From: Jaenimonas drosophilae
Taxonomy: Eukaryota; Euglenozoa; Kinetoplastea; Trypanosomatida; Trypanosomatidae
Assembly (NCBI GenBank): GCA_030849065.1
Contig: JASAON010001653.1
Location: 1-64,000 of the forward strand
Length of the DNA: 64,000 nt
Direction: 5' to 3'
The translations under genes were made by a program, and so were the position numbers. Below the pieces are notes generated by a model that was not told the DNA's origin, made no database searches, and saw only the letters and a list, made by a program, of their open reading frames with translations. Each line of letters begins with the position of its first letter. The first letter of the stretch is position 1. Positions 53,317-63,509 of the stretch are shown in pieces.

Positions 53317-56300
53317 ATGGGCTGTGGCACCTCCAAGGACATCCCCCACCTCATCTCCTACCAACGTGAGTTCCTCGGGGCGTGCTGGAACAGCCCCTAT
53401 GACCAGGAGTCCTCCACCTACATTCGTAGTCGTTGGATGGGGGTATCCACGACCACCATGGCCCTCCACGCCGGCAACCGCTGCTTCGCCCTGCGCAACT
53501 GCATCATGAGGGAGACGTTGGTAGACACCCCCTCACCCGCCGCGCGGGACCGCATGGCGGACAGCCGTTCCGTCTCCCTCAATGCCTCCTTTGCCCACGG
53601 CCTCGTGATGGGCCCGGGGGGCCCTCGCTGGACCACCAACACCCCGCAGGCCTACATGACACCAACGGGGACGGCACCGCTCTCCCTTGTCGGCCGTGGC
53701 AGCAGCCGCGGATCGCTTGGGGTGGATGGGGGACGATCGCCCGGGGAGGGTGGCGGTGGCCCCGGCTCCCCAGGGAGGACGATTGAGAGTCTCGTCCTGG
53801 ATACCAACAAGCTCGAGCGCAACTTCTACAACCGGCACCTCTTCTTACAGCTCAACGGCCTCAGCGTCCAGGCCGGGGTCGTCTTCCGCTGTGCTCCAGC
53901 CCGACGACGCTACCACCAGCTGAGCTTTGCCTCCGTGGTGGATGTGGATCCCATTGCACAAGAGGACCTGGAGAACAACTGCGGAGCGGTCAGTCCGGCA
54001 GATTCACCTTTCCAGCACACCTCCGCTGGCCTCACCGACTACTCCGCTGTGGACCCGTCCTTTGCCAACTTGGGCATGTCCTTCTGCTCCGCTCCGTCCG
54101 GGGTGGAGCACTACGCCGATGACCCATTCCGCATCAACCCCCTCAATCCACATCACAACTACCCCATCGTGGACAAGGACGTCCTCGCGGTGCGTGCCAC
54201 CACACCACCCGTGATCATTGGCAGCGTGAGTGTGATCGAGCTCCAACGTCTGCCGCCCAATGCAGAGATCTGCTTCGGCGGGTGGCTCTACCTCAGTCTT
54301 GAGGACGAACAGCGGCGTCTACGCAAGACCCTCGCCGCCTTTGAGGCACGACTGGAGGCCTACGAACGTCGTCGGCAGCATCGTCGCAGGAGTGGCAGCG
54401 TCAGCAGCAAGCATGCCTCCGCCGCCACCGCATCCGATGCCACCCGCGGGCGAGCGGCGGCAACACCCTTGGTGTCCTCCTCCGGCTCCGGCACGTGGGC
54501 TGCACCACCACCAAAGCGCACGCAGTCCACCCTTCAGCCTCCTTCCAAGCGTCCAACGCTCTTGGCCCCCATGGAGCCGCGTCGCCGTTCCTCCTTCTCC
54601 TATGGGATTGGCGAAGGTGGCGGTGGGGATGCTGTGCGACGTGAGCCCTTCCCCTATCAGGACCTGTTCAGCGACCCCGACGTCATTCTCCCCTACGCCT
54701 ATCTCATTGTGGCGTTGCCCATGTACGAGTGTGGCATCGCCCCCACCACGTACCACGCCAGCACCAATCACAGCAAGCCCGTCTCACTCAACCTGGACAG
54801 CCACCGCTCCCGAGAGAGCTTTGGGGTGGGCTGCATCACGAGCGTGCGCTATGGTGGGGTCATGATCATTGAGTGCCGCGAAAAGATGGGCCCGTGGGAC
54901 CTCGCGTGGCTGCGACGGTTGACTGACCTGGGCAAACAGGCCGCCGGTGCCGAAGACGCCAGCTCCCCACTCGGCCGAACAAATGGGCTCAGTGGCAACT
55001 TCATTTCGCCAGAGTCACTGCTGGCGCCAGATGAACTGGAGCGCTTCCGGGCCGCTGGCCACAACGCGCAGCGGCATCGTGCAGAGCTGCTGCATCAGCT
55101 CAAGTCCAAGATGCGTCGGAGGCTGGTGCGGAGCGGAATGCACGTGGTGATGGCCTCCACACGTGTGGCGGCGCGACGGCGGCGGCTCCTTCGTCGGGCC
55201 GCCAGTCCTGGTGCCTCCTTTGGCAACGATGGCCGTCCGGGCCCCGACAGCAACAGCGACGACAGCGAGAACGAGATGGACCAGGCCGAGTCCTCGGGGA
55301 ACTCGGAGGAGGAGTCCGATGACTTGGCCGCCCCACTCCTTCGTGGAGGTCGTGTGATGCAGAAGCATGGTCGTTTGCTGCATGTGCTGCCCAAGGACCA
55401 GACGGAGGTGCGGGGCACCTTCCGACAGATTGGTGGGGTCCGCTACTTCCACGCCGAGTCTCTCATGAAGGGCTGCACATCGGTGGAGGTGGTGCTTGGC
55501 GTGCAGCAGTGGGCCGTTCACCTCCTCGCCAAGCCCAGCAAGGCCCGACCACTCTGCCTCTATCTGCAGCGTTACGAAGGCATCGGCCACGCACTGCGTC
55601 TTGCGAATAGCCAGGTGTACTCAGGCCTCCAGACCGTCGACCCCCCACTGAGCGCTGGCTCCTTCGCTATGATGAGCAACAACAACCATGGTGGCCCTAC
55701 CCCAGTTCCTCTAAGTGCGATGCATGGAGGTGGGCTGGGCGTCTCACGGCAGGTCTCCACGATGGATCTCATGGGAGGCGACACCGGCATGTTTCCATGG
55801 GCTGCGGCCAACACCGCGGCGGAGTACGACGCCCGCGCTGTGGGTGGGGCTCTTCCGAGTGCGACGATGGGCGGCAGCTTTGCCGGCCCCGTGATGGCCC
55901 CCCAACGTCCGCCCAGCACTGTTGGCAACATGAGCTTCGACTCCAAGTTAGGCATTGCGCGCGTCTTTGGTGGGCGAGGTGGGGTCTCGATGGAGCTGGG
56001 CTTCCACACGCTCTACACGGGTCCGCTCGACCCCATCGTCGCCCCCGTCTTCACGCCCGAGGTGGAGGCCATGATCCACCGATTGGGTGCCACCAACAAC
56101 ACCGCACGGACACCACGCCGAGGGCGGAGCAGTATGGAGGTTGTTTCCGAGGCAAGTGGCAACACGCGGGGCTATGCACCAAGCTCTGCCTACTCACCTG
56201 GCCACTCGCGGATGCCGACGCGACAACCCACGGTTATTGGAACGGAGCGTGGAGGTGGTGGCAGCGCTTGCTCGCCCCTCTCGCCCGAGTACCTCCGCCT

Positions 56301-57900
56301 GGAGACAGAGCTACGCGACCTACGCTCAGAGCTGGATGAGGTGCAGTTCCTCGTTTCCAATGCTCAGCAGGAGCTGCGGCAGCGCATTGAGGAGTTCGTG
56401 CAGCTCGCCACAGCCTTTCTACCACACACCCGAGCAGATCAAATGGGTCCGAAGCTCCTCCACGTGAAGATGCTCCGTCAGCATCCAGAAGACTGCCCCA
56501 TGAAGGAGCTCCACGCCGATTGGCTGCCCTTGTTGATGCTCCTCTTCACATGTCCACGCTCGCAGCTCCTCTGTCTCGAGCAGCCCGCCGCTGTGGAGCC
56601 CGGTTCCGAGCTGAACAGCAGCTACCTCTTTGCTGGCCTTCACCACCTCGTCAGTGCCCTCGACGTCTGCAACGCCAACCGACGGCGGGAGATGGATCTC
56701 GAGCCAAACACCAAGTACACCATTGAGAGCTTCCCACGCCTCGTAGCTCCACGAAGGCTTCGCGATCTCGTCGTGGCGCCATCACCCAAGCACCGCGCCA
56801 CTTCACGACTGGTGGAGGTTGCGGGTGTGGAGGGGTGCATCTCCTACTACTTCACGGGTGGCTCGCTTGGCGTCTTGGCGGGGGCCATCCGCTACCTTGC
56901 CGACCACATCCGTCGTAACTATGAACACGAGATGCAACGCAGCACAGGAGGCCAAGCACTGAAAGGAGGCGAACGTGTTGGTTTGGCCTGCCGCTGCAGT
57001 GCCGAGGTGCTCGAGCGCGACCAAAACGTGTTTCTGCAGCGGTTGTGGCTGTGGGGTGCGACGGAGGGAACCAAGAAGGGGCGGGATTTATGGGCGAAGC
57101 AGCAACGCCAACGCCACGAGGAGGCCGAGAATGGCGAGCAGCCGACGCACCACATTGCGCCAGAGGTATTGGCCGAGGACGTCGTGGTGGGTGTTCGTTT
57201 CGCCCCTACCGAGGCCTTTGCCATTTTTGATGCCATCGCCGCGTACCTCAACGTGTTTGTGGAGGTGGAGCTGGACTTTGCTCGACGTCGTCGTGCCGCG
57301 GAGGAGGAGGCGGCTGCAGCAGCGGCAGCAGCGAGCTCGCCCATTTCCTCCCCACCCCTGCGTCGGCGCCACTCCGTCTTGGCCCCGCTCTCGCGTCTCA
57401 AGTTTGCCGGAGAGCGAAAAGGCCGGAACGAGAGCAGCGACGATGAGGAGGACCCACGACGTCGTGGCAACAGCCGCGAGCCCTTCGCCGAGGACGACGA
57501 AGCGGCCGCCCTCGACCGTGAAGGCCTCATTGTCACCCGCTTCGATCTCTGTGTGGCCTCCAACTACTACTACAAGCAACACTACCTCCAGCGTGAGCCC
57601 ATCATTGAGGCCAACACCCTCTCTGGTCCCTCGCGTCGAGGATCGGTGGTTAGTCGCCAGCCTCCTCCTCCCGCCGCCGCCGCACGTCGAGCGCGCTCGC
57701 AGGAGCCGTCGTCGGGCAACTGGCGCAAGATGGAGGTGCCCTACACGGGCGGTGAGGAGGTGCGTCGTCCGAGGGCGGAGAAGTCCTTCAATCGCTTCTA
57801 CCGCTTCCTCAAGGACAACTTTCGGGCGTGGAAGGTGGCGAGGAGCAACGATCCTGCCGTGGTCGCTGCATCGCGCTTCATGTCGGTCTCCAAGGCCTAA
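53317..57900 (+). CDS. MGC-acylated large protein with MACPF/CDC-like core, paralogue B
   Basis: 1527 aa, starting MGCGTSKDIP, again with Gly2 and Cys3 acylation signals. It shares the layout of the protein at 41081-45787: REFLGACWN near residue 17; FGVGCITSVRYGGVMIIEC at 502-520 (paralogue A has its version at 505-523); PLCLYLQRYEGIG near 745-757; a coiled coil (about 990-1030) ending in a TAFLPH block; and ADWLPLLM near 1067-1074. FNRFY appears in both but at different places. Overall identity is low, so the duplication is old. The shared core resembles the stonustoxin-type MACPF/CDC fold (inference). Ser/Pro-rich inserts occur at about 340-440 and 620-680, and the C-terminal third has a Glu/Ala-rich helix and many Arg. 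No signal peptide, so cytosolic and membrane-tethered. Confidence 0.85.
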   Translation: MGCGTSKDIPHLISYQREFLGACWNSPYDQESSTYIRSRWMGVSTTTMALHAGNRCFALRNCIMRETLVDTPSPAARDRMADSRSVSLNASFAHGLVMGPGGPRWTTNTPQAYMTPTGTAPLSLVGRGSSRGSLGVDGGRSPGEGGGGPGSPGRTIESLVLDTNKLERNFYNRHLFLQLNGLSVQAGVVFRCAPARRRYHQLSFASVVDVDPIAQEDLENNCGAVSPADSPFQHTSAGLTDYSAVDPSFANLGMSFCSAPSGVEHYADDPFRINPLNPHHNYPIVDKDVLAVRATTPPVIIGSVSVIELQRLPPNAEICFGGWLYLSLEDEQRRLRKTLAAFEARLEAYERRRQHRRRSGSVSSKHASAATASDATRGRAAATPLVSSSGSGTWAAPPPKRTQSTLQPPSKRPTLLAPMEPRRRSSFSYGIGEGGGGDAVRREPFPYQDLFSDPDVILPYAYLIVALPMYECGIAPTTYHASTNHSKPVSLNLDSHRSRESFGVGCITSVRYGGVMIIECREKMGPWDLAWLRRLTDLGKQAAGAEDASSPLGRTNGLSGNFISPESLLAPDELERFRAAGHNAQRHRAELLHQLKSKMRRRLVRSGMHVVMASTRVAARRRRLLRRAASPGASFGNDGRPGPDSNSDDSENEMDQAESSGNSEEESDDLAAPLLRGGRVMQKHGRLLHVLPKDQTEVRGTFRQIGGVRYFHAESLMKGCTSVEVVLGVQQWAVHLLAKPSKARPLCLYLQRYEGIGHALRLANSQVYSGLQTVDPPLSAGSFAMMSNNNHGGPTPVPLSAMHGGGLGVSRQVSTMDLMGGDTGMFPWAAANTAAEYDARAVGGALPSATMGGSFAGPVMAPQRPPSTVGNMSFDSKLGIARVFGGRGGVSMELGFHTLYTGPLDPIVAPVFTPEVEAMIHRLGATNNTARTPRRGRSSMEVVSEASGNTRGYAPSSAYSPGHSRMPTRQPTVIGTERGGGGSACSPLSPEYLRLETELRDLRSELDEVQFLVSNAQQELRQRIEEFVQLATAFLPHTRADQMGPKLLHVKMLRQHPEDCPMKELHADWLPLLMLLFTCPRSQLLCLEQPAAVEPGSELNSSYLFAGLHHLVSALDVCNANRRREMDLEPNTKYTIESFPRLVAPRRLRDLVVAPSPKHRATSRLVEVAGVEGCISYYFTGGSLGVLAGAIRYLADHIRRNYEHEMQRSTGGQALKGGERVGLACRCSAEVLERDQNVFLQRLWLWGATEGTKKGRDLWAKQQRQRHEEAENGEQPTHHIAPEVLAEDVVVGVRFAPTEAFAIFDAIAAYLNVFVEVELDFARRRRAAEEEAAAAAAAASSPISSPPLRRRHSVLAPLSRLKFAGERKGRNESSDDEEDPRRRGNSREPFAEDDEAAALDREGLIVTRFDLCVASNYYYKQHYLQREPIIEANTLSGPSRRGSVVSRQPPPPAAAARRARSQEPSSGNWRKMEVPYTGGEEVRRPRAEKSFNRFYRFLKDNFRAWKVARSNDPAVVAASRFMSVSKA

Positions 57901-58265
57901 CACTCCCTCCGGGCATGGGCTGATGGTGGCCCGCAGCTGTCGCTCCACCAAGTACCCAACAACACAACAACATCATCGCCGTGTTGGTTGTCCTTCTGTG
58001 TGAAGCGAGGGAAAAAGCTCCCACAAGACTGGTTGCACCTGCTACGCGTTGTTGCTCACGACGTGCACGTTTCCAATCTACTCTCTTCTTCCTTCTGTCC
58101 ATTCGTTGCTGTGTAGAAGTAGAACCCCTCACCGACAGTAGGAGAGGAAGGGGGACCGAAGGAACGAGCACTGTTCTAGGCTCGATTGGCATAGGTAGGT
58201 AGGTTTTTTTTTGGTTGTTGCACGTGGTGGTGCCGTCTTACTTGTAGTGGAGTTTCAACACCAAC
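57901..58265. other. intergenic region, 365 bp
   Basis: No gene. A C/T tract at 58078-58110 leads to GTAG, AG 58115-58116; no ATG lies between it and the ATG at 58266. A run of nine T at 58204-58212 gives a second possible acceptor zone. Confidence 0.55.
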
Positions 58266-61200
58266 ATGTTGCGATCGCGAGTCCGCTCGGCGCAGATGCT
58301 CCGCCTCTACGCCCCGCGTGAGTGTCTCTGCGGTGGCGCTGTTGGATGCTCGCCACATCACCGCCATGGAGCCATGATGGAGGCGCGCCGTTTCTCCTTC
58401 AAGTACGCCCAGAAGCAGCAGATGCCAGAAATGAGTCAGCCGAGCTACATCCACGACAAGCGCTATGGCCTCTTCAACAACGAACGCAACATTGGCAAGT
58501 CACGACGGGCGGCCAGCAAAATCACCCCACTCTATCAGAAGCACATGAACCTCTGGGAGACCGACACCGACGCCAGCAGTAACCGCTTCTTCCGTAGCTA
58601 CGTTTTTGGCCAGCGAGAGCTCCACCAGCTCCTCGGCCGACCTCACGGCTTTGAGGCTGATGAAGCCGGTGGTAAACAGGGTAGCTCCGACTACGAGACG
58701 CGCACCGACATGCGCTACAAAGGTATCGATCGACCCGCATTCATCAACGGCCATTATGAGCCCGAGTGGCAACGCACGCTCTATCGCAACAACGCACATG
58801 GCAACCAGCTCAGCAATCCCTACAGCCCACTAACAGCGGAGGTCCTTGGCCCGGAGCTGCTTCAGATTCGTGATGCCAAGACCGTTCACCACGCAAAGGC
58901 GTGGTTCGATCGGCTGCACTACCTCATCCGACGCCACTACGACGCGGTTGGGAACATTGGCGACTACACCTCACGCAATACACAGCTCGTGCACCAATTC
59001 TTTGTGGCGTTTCACGACGCCCTCACCAACTTTGATTTTCAAGACGCTTACCTCGCCGAGCAGCTCGCCGCGGTGCGACCGAAGGAGCTCGAGGACTTGT
59101 TCGGCATCTTCATGGAGATGGAGGCCAACTACATTCACGAGGACTTCTGCCCGCGTTGCAGCCTACCGCTGGCGTCGACGCAGTTCTGCGGTGAGGGCGA
59201 GGCCCAAACTCCATTCCGCAAGCACCGTGGTCGGTGGGCGCCACATCAGCAGTGGGGAAAGGAGTGGTACGATGTTGTTGCTCGACGTGCGGAGGCGCTG
59301 TGGTACCGCTCCACAGAGGACCCCTTCTTCGGCACCCCGACCCACACCCAACGCCAGGCGGAGGCCCTCTTGAAGGTCTACGTGAAGGCCCAACAACGCG
59401 CTCGTGCCATTGACTTCATGCACGCCCTGCGTGGTTCCACCGAGTTTGCCCTGGGCAAGATCGTCATTACAGAAGTGATGCAGTCCTCGCTCAACACCCT
59501 CCTCGACACCACCCCACATCAGCACCTCCTCACCAACAGCTTCCAAGCCACCTCGACGCCCATGGCGCAGGCGGCTGGAGCTGCCGGAGCCAAGAAGGTC
59601 CCACACTCACCGGTGCAAATGCGCATTGACCTCGAGATGGATAAGCTACGCCGCCAACAGAGGGAGGAAGGTGTGGTGCGTGTGCCCCCTGCATCGTGGA
59701 AGCTTGATACCTCAGGCATCGTGCCCTATCAGCTGGATGCGCAACAGCGCATCACCAACTGGCGCGCAGTGAAACAGAGCATTGAGGACTCTTTCATGTC
59801 GTCTGGGCTACCTAAGGAGGCCTACACGAGCCTCGAGTGGCGAGGGATGATCTATTGGAAGTGGCACCTTGCCCAACGTGGGAGTGCGCGCGCCGGCTAC
59901 GAGGAGAGCCTCCAACAGGAGCAGCGTGCCGCACAGAAGGGCGGCAGCAGCAGCAGCAGCGTCGTCTTCCCCGATCGGCATTGGTACCGCTGCTTCAACA
60001 CCAACCCAGACGTGCTCAAGCGACAGTTTGGGGTGGGCCCGTCTGGCACCGTCTTCACGGTTGTCACGCAGACCTTCCCTGACCCGGCAGCGGTTGTGTA
60101 CAACGACCCAAAGGGAGGTGTGGAGCTCAAGTTCGACACCACCGCCGACGCCTGCCACATTTACGCGGACCTCGAGAGCGGAGATGTGCTGAAGCTGCCG
60201 GCGAGTGATGATGGTGCAACGGTGGAGGTGGTGGTGGTTGGTGTGGCGACGCACGGCCCAGAGCAGGAGTGGGCGCTCTACGCCATGCACACCAACCCCG
60301 CCCTGCATGCCTCGGAAGGCTTGGTAGAGCTTGGCAAGGATGCCGTGGAGGTGTCGGAGCGGGTTGGGCCCCATGCGCACACCGGCCGCAAAGCAGACGT
60401 GGCCATCCTCGACGCACAACGTACGACACGCGAGGAGTTCCTGGGCCAGATTGTGGGCGAACGTGGTGGGATGCTCTACGTTCAGTGGCGTCTGGCCCCT
60501 GGAAGTGGGGGTGATCGCCACTCCTACAACGGGCGTGGTGTGGCGACCCCGCTGGGCACACCCGAGATGGTTCGCCAGCGTTGGGGCCAGCTGAAGGAGC
60601 AGCCCAAGACGGAGGCTCTCGTCGAGCCCCCGTCGTGGCTCACGCCTTTCCGCAACGACTTTGCCGAAGAGCGTCTGAAGGAACTGGAGAAGGGACCCTT
60701 TCAGCGTGAGCGCTGGGCCTCCCTCATTCCTGGCAAGTACACGCCCAAGGTGAAGAAGTTTGGCTACGTGCAGCACACCACCCAAGACGACTTCATGACG
60801 AAGGAGTACATGGATAGGCTGCTGTCACGGCAGTACTTCCACAACCCACAGGCCTTTGAGGTGCTGCCTGAGCGTCGGCAAAAGTCTGTGTCCTTCCGCG
60901 GCAAGTGGGAGTACCAGCGTGTGGCGGGCCTGCCCACGGTGGACCGCCACGAGCTGGAGAATGGATGGGCCCCTACTGAGCCCATTAGCGACGAGGAGGT
61001 GCAGGTGGTGGAGCAGGCCATCAAGGATATCAGCGGACGACGGCCCGGAAACTTCATCAAGAGCCCCACCGAAACGCAATCGCTGCAGCTCAACGAGTCG
61101 TGGTGGACCCCCAACGCCTTCGGCTGGGCCGAGGCCAACCGAGCAGAGCGCGCCTTCGTGGACTCAACAGAGCAGAAGCTCACGGACCCGTCGCGCCTTC

Positions 61201-63509
61201 CCTTTGGTGGCAAGGTGCCTCCTTTTGGAACGACGTACGGGATTGGAGAGCGCATCCGCGCCGTGGCTGAGGACTACGCCCGTGGCTTCGGTCTTGGCCC
61301 GCACGGCCACTCCCCCGACAACGACCGCCACCCCTTCAATACCTTGGGCAACGAGGAGAAGCGTGTACAGTCATTGGGCTTTGGCAATGCCTTGGTACGT
61401 CTTTTTGAGGAGAAGCTTGGCACCCGTGATGTGCATGCATGGGCGCTCGAAGAGTGTGGCAACGGTCCCGCCGAGGCCAACGTGAAGCATCTTCTGCTCT
61501 CGGTGCAGGAGTGGCGGACCAAGGGTCGAAATCCGTCTCCGCTCTTGGCTGATGTCCTCGGTCGGTACCTCAAGGAAGAGCTCGAGACCTTCAACGCTGG
61601 CCTCCCAACTGGTGTGCCGCGGCTGGCAATTGGTGGTAGTGGTAGTGGCAGTGGAAGCGGTGCTCATGGTGCTGCAGCCTCCACGAGCGATGGCAACATT
61701 TGGTCTGATGTGGACCGCCATCAGTATGGCTACGACTACGTGGCACACCACCAGCGCTCTGGCGAAGGCACGGAAGCGTACCTTACCTCACTCATTCAAC
61801 GTGCCACCCTCGGCGGCGTGCAGGGGGATGCTTCCAATGCCGGAGGAGACGCCAACTTCTCCAGCCATCTGCAACAACAGGCGGCGCAGAACTTCCAGGT
61901 GGAGCTCGCCAAGATTGTGGGCCGCGGCATTCCTGCCGGGCTCATCCCAGAGCGGCCGGCTGGAAGGAACTCGGAACGCTCCAGTGGCAATGTGGTGCCG
62001 CACGTGCACTCGCAGGAACTCTCGCGGCTGCTTCAACGTCTGCGAGTCACGACAGAGGACATCTCCGTGGTTATGCGTGGCCTCGCCAACTGCCCCGAGC
62101 ACATCCCCATCAACACCAACTCCACAGGAAGTAGTAGTAGCAACAGCAGCAGCCCTCGCCACGCCTTTTGTGTGCCCGTGGCCTTCCTCCTGACCTGGGC
62201 GGGTCCCTCCTCGCCATCTACGTCGACCGCAGCGAAGCGGCGTGGTGGTGGTTCCTCAGGTGCTAACAGCAACACCTCCTCATCCTTTATTCCACGAGGG
62301 AGGACTGGTGGCAACGGCGCCAACAAGGATAAGATGCTCGTCCAGGTGCTGGATGAACTCACCCGCATCGATGATGGCTACGCGATGGATGTGCGCTACA
62401 CAATCCGTCAGAACCGCCAGAACCCCATCCTCCGACAGGAGTTCTTCACCGCCTTTAGCCCCGTGTTGAAGGAGCCCGCGCTTGTGGCGCAGCGCTACGA
62501 GGAGTACTGTGAGGGCAAGTTCGTCCCCAACCTCACCGTGGCGATGGAGGTCTTCTTGCGCTTCCTGGCCACCATCAGCACCAATCCCGAGAAGTTGAGC
62601 CCTGGTGGAGCAGCCGACTACTTCGAGGTTGGTACCACTGGACGGGCAACAGGCCAGTACACCGCGCTGAAGCTGCTGCCACCCACCATTGGCCCCTTCC
62701 GCTTCGAAAACACCCTTGTGGAGAACATCGCCACCACCAACCTCTTCCAGCGCTACGGCATCCTCGCCGGCCCGACTGTGGTTCAGCCCACCGCCTTCAT
62801 CGCCCCGAGCAGCAGCTCCATTGGCTACCACCTCAACCGCCGTGAGGATGTTGTGCAGCTCACGATGCGCAATGCCCAGCTCCTCACCACCGCGTTGGAG
62901 CAATCCGCCTACCGCAAGGACATACACGCCAACCCAGCACTTCGCTTTCTGCTGCAGTCCAAGACCTCAGCAGGATTGGTGGCAACCTTCAACCGCTACT
63001 TCCAACGCGTTGCACCGATGCTTAACTACTTCCAGGAGGTGCTTCAGCACCACGCCTCACAGGCAGGCAATCGTCAGTTTGAGGCCAGCAACGCCAACGC
63101 GGCACTGGGCCGTGCCTTGGAAGGAGAGCGCTCACCGACCATTGAGGCGGAGTTCCGTCGCAACTCGGAGCGCTACTGGCGCAACGTCTTGGATGGACGC
63201 CATGGAGAAGATGCGCGTGGAGGAGCTATGATGCATAGTGGTGGGCAGCGGAGCTACACCCAACGTGGTCAAGGCAGCGGCAACGCATCATCATCTGCGC
63301 GTCGTGGTGATGCCACTCCCTCGGCGGAGGTCAATCTGCAAAAGGCCTTGGGTGGTGGTCCGCACGGCTCATCATCATCTGCGGCCCCCACAGGTGGCGC
63401 TGCTCGACGCAGCAGCAGCGCTCGCTCGTCAAAGGAGCGCTTAGGTGATGTGCTCCGTAGCGTTGGCGAACGCAAGCCCACCACTCCTTCAGGTCCCAAG
63501 AAGGGCTGA
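58266..63509 (+). CDS. large 1747-aa protein, probable mitochondrial
   Basis: Family not recognised. The N-terminus (MLRSRVRSAQMLRLYAPRE) is Arg/Leu/Ser-rich with no acidic residue for 18 positions, a strong mitochondrial presequence pattern. The body is hydrophilic, aromatic-rich and without membrane spans. It contains one CPRC motif with a further Cys (CPRCSLPLASTQFC, about 294-307), perhaps half of a zinc site. KFGYVQHTTQDDF, WAPTEPISDEE and long helical stretches follow, with Gly/Ser runs near 1130, 1285-1300 and 1320-1345. The last 90 residues are Ser/Arg/Gly-rich. Proteins of this size and style include kinetoplastid-specific mitoribosomal small-subunit and assembly components; that is a suggestion from composition only. 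The ATG at 58266 is supported by an ATG-free leader after the acceptor at 58116. Confidence 0.82.
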   Translation: MLRSRVRSAQMLRLYAPRECLCGGAVGCSPHHRHGAMMEARRFSFKYAQKQQMPEMSQPSYIHDKRYGLFNNERNIGKSRRAASKITPLYQKHMNLWETDTDASSNRFFRSYVFGQRELHQLLGRPHGFEADEAGGKQGSSDYETRTDMRYKGIDRPAFINGHYEPEWQRTLYRNNAHGNQLSNPYSPLTAEVLGPELLQIRDAKTVHHAKAWFDRLHYLIRRHYDAVGNIGDYTSRNTQLVHQFFVAFHDALTNFDFQDAYLAEQLAAVRPKELEDLFGIFMEMEANYIHEDFCPRCSLPLASTQFCGEGEAQTPFRKHRGRWAPHQQWGKEWYDVVARRAEALWYRSTEDPFFGTPTHTQRQAEALLKVYVKAQQRARAIDFMHALRGSTEFALGKIVITEVMQSSLNTLLDTTPHQHLLTNSFQATSTPMAQAAGAAGAKKVPHSPVQMRIDLEMDKLRRQQREEGVVRVPPASWKLDTSGIVPYQLDAQQRITNWRAVKQSIEDSFMSSGLPKEAYTSLEWRGMIYWKWHLAQRGSARAGYEESLQQEQRAAQKGGSSSSSVVFPDRHWYRCFNTNPDVLKRQFGVGPSGTVFTVVTQTFPDPAAVVYNDPKGGVELKFDTTADACHIYADLESGDVLKLPASDDGATVEVVVVGVATHGPEQEWALYAMHTNPALHASEGLVELGKDAVEVSERVGPHAHTGRKADVAILDAQRTTREEFLGQIVGERGGMLYVQWRLAPGSGGDRHSYNGRGVATPLGTPEMVRQRWGQLKEQPKTEALVEPPSWLTPFRNDFAEERLKELEKGPFQRERWASLIPGKYTPKVKKFGYVQHTTQDDFMTKEYMDRLLSRQYFHNPQAFEVLPERRQKSVSFRGKWEYQRVAGLPTVDRHELENGWAPTEPISDEEVQVVEQAIKDISGRRPGNFIKSPTETQSLQLNESWWTPNAFGWAEANRAERAFVDSTEQKLTDPSRLPFGGKVPPFGTTYGIGERIRAVAEDYARGFGLGPHGHSPDNDRHPFNTLGNEEKRVQSLGFGNALVRLFEEKLGTRDVHAWALEECGNGPAEANVKHLLLSVQEWRTKGRNPSPLLADVLGRYLKEELETFNAGLPTGVPRLAIGGSGSGSGSGAHGAAASTSDGNIWSDVDRHQYGYDYVAHHQRSGEGTEAYLTSLIQRATLGGVQGDASNAGGDANFSSHLQQQAAQNFQVELAKIVGRGIPAGLIPERPAGRNSERSSGNVVPHVHSQELSRLLQRLRVTTEDISVVMRGLANCPEHIPINTNSTGSSSSNSSSPRHAFCVPVAFLLTWAGPSSPSTSTAAKRRGGGSSGANSNTSSSFIPRGRTGGNGANKDKMLVQVLDELTRIDDGYAMDVRYTIRQNRQNPILRQEFFTAFSPVLKEPALVAQRYEEYCEGKFVPNLTVAMEVFLRFLATISTNPEKLSPGGAADYFEVGTTGRATGQYTALKLLPPTIGPFRFENTLVENIATTNLFQRYGILAGPTVVQPTAFIAPSSSSIGYHLNRREDVVQLTMRNAQLLTTALEQSAYRKDIHANPALRFLLQSKTSAGLVATFNRYFQRVAPMLNYFQEVLQHHASQAGNRQFEASNANAALGRALEGERSPTIEAEFRRNSERYWRNVLDGRHGEDARGGAMMHSGGQRSYTQRGQGSGNASSSARRGDATPSAEVNLQKALGGGPHGSSSSAAPTGGAARRSSSARSSKERLGDVLRSVGERKPTTPSGPKKG

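Noticed and set aside
41081..57900. Reading the two MGC paralogues as secreted pore-forming toxins
   Set aside because: They have cytosolic acylation signals and no signal peptide, and the fold likeness is only a motif-level inference.
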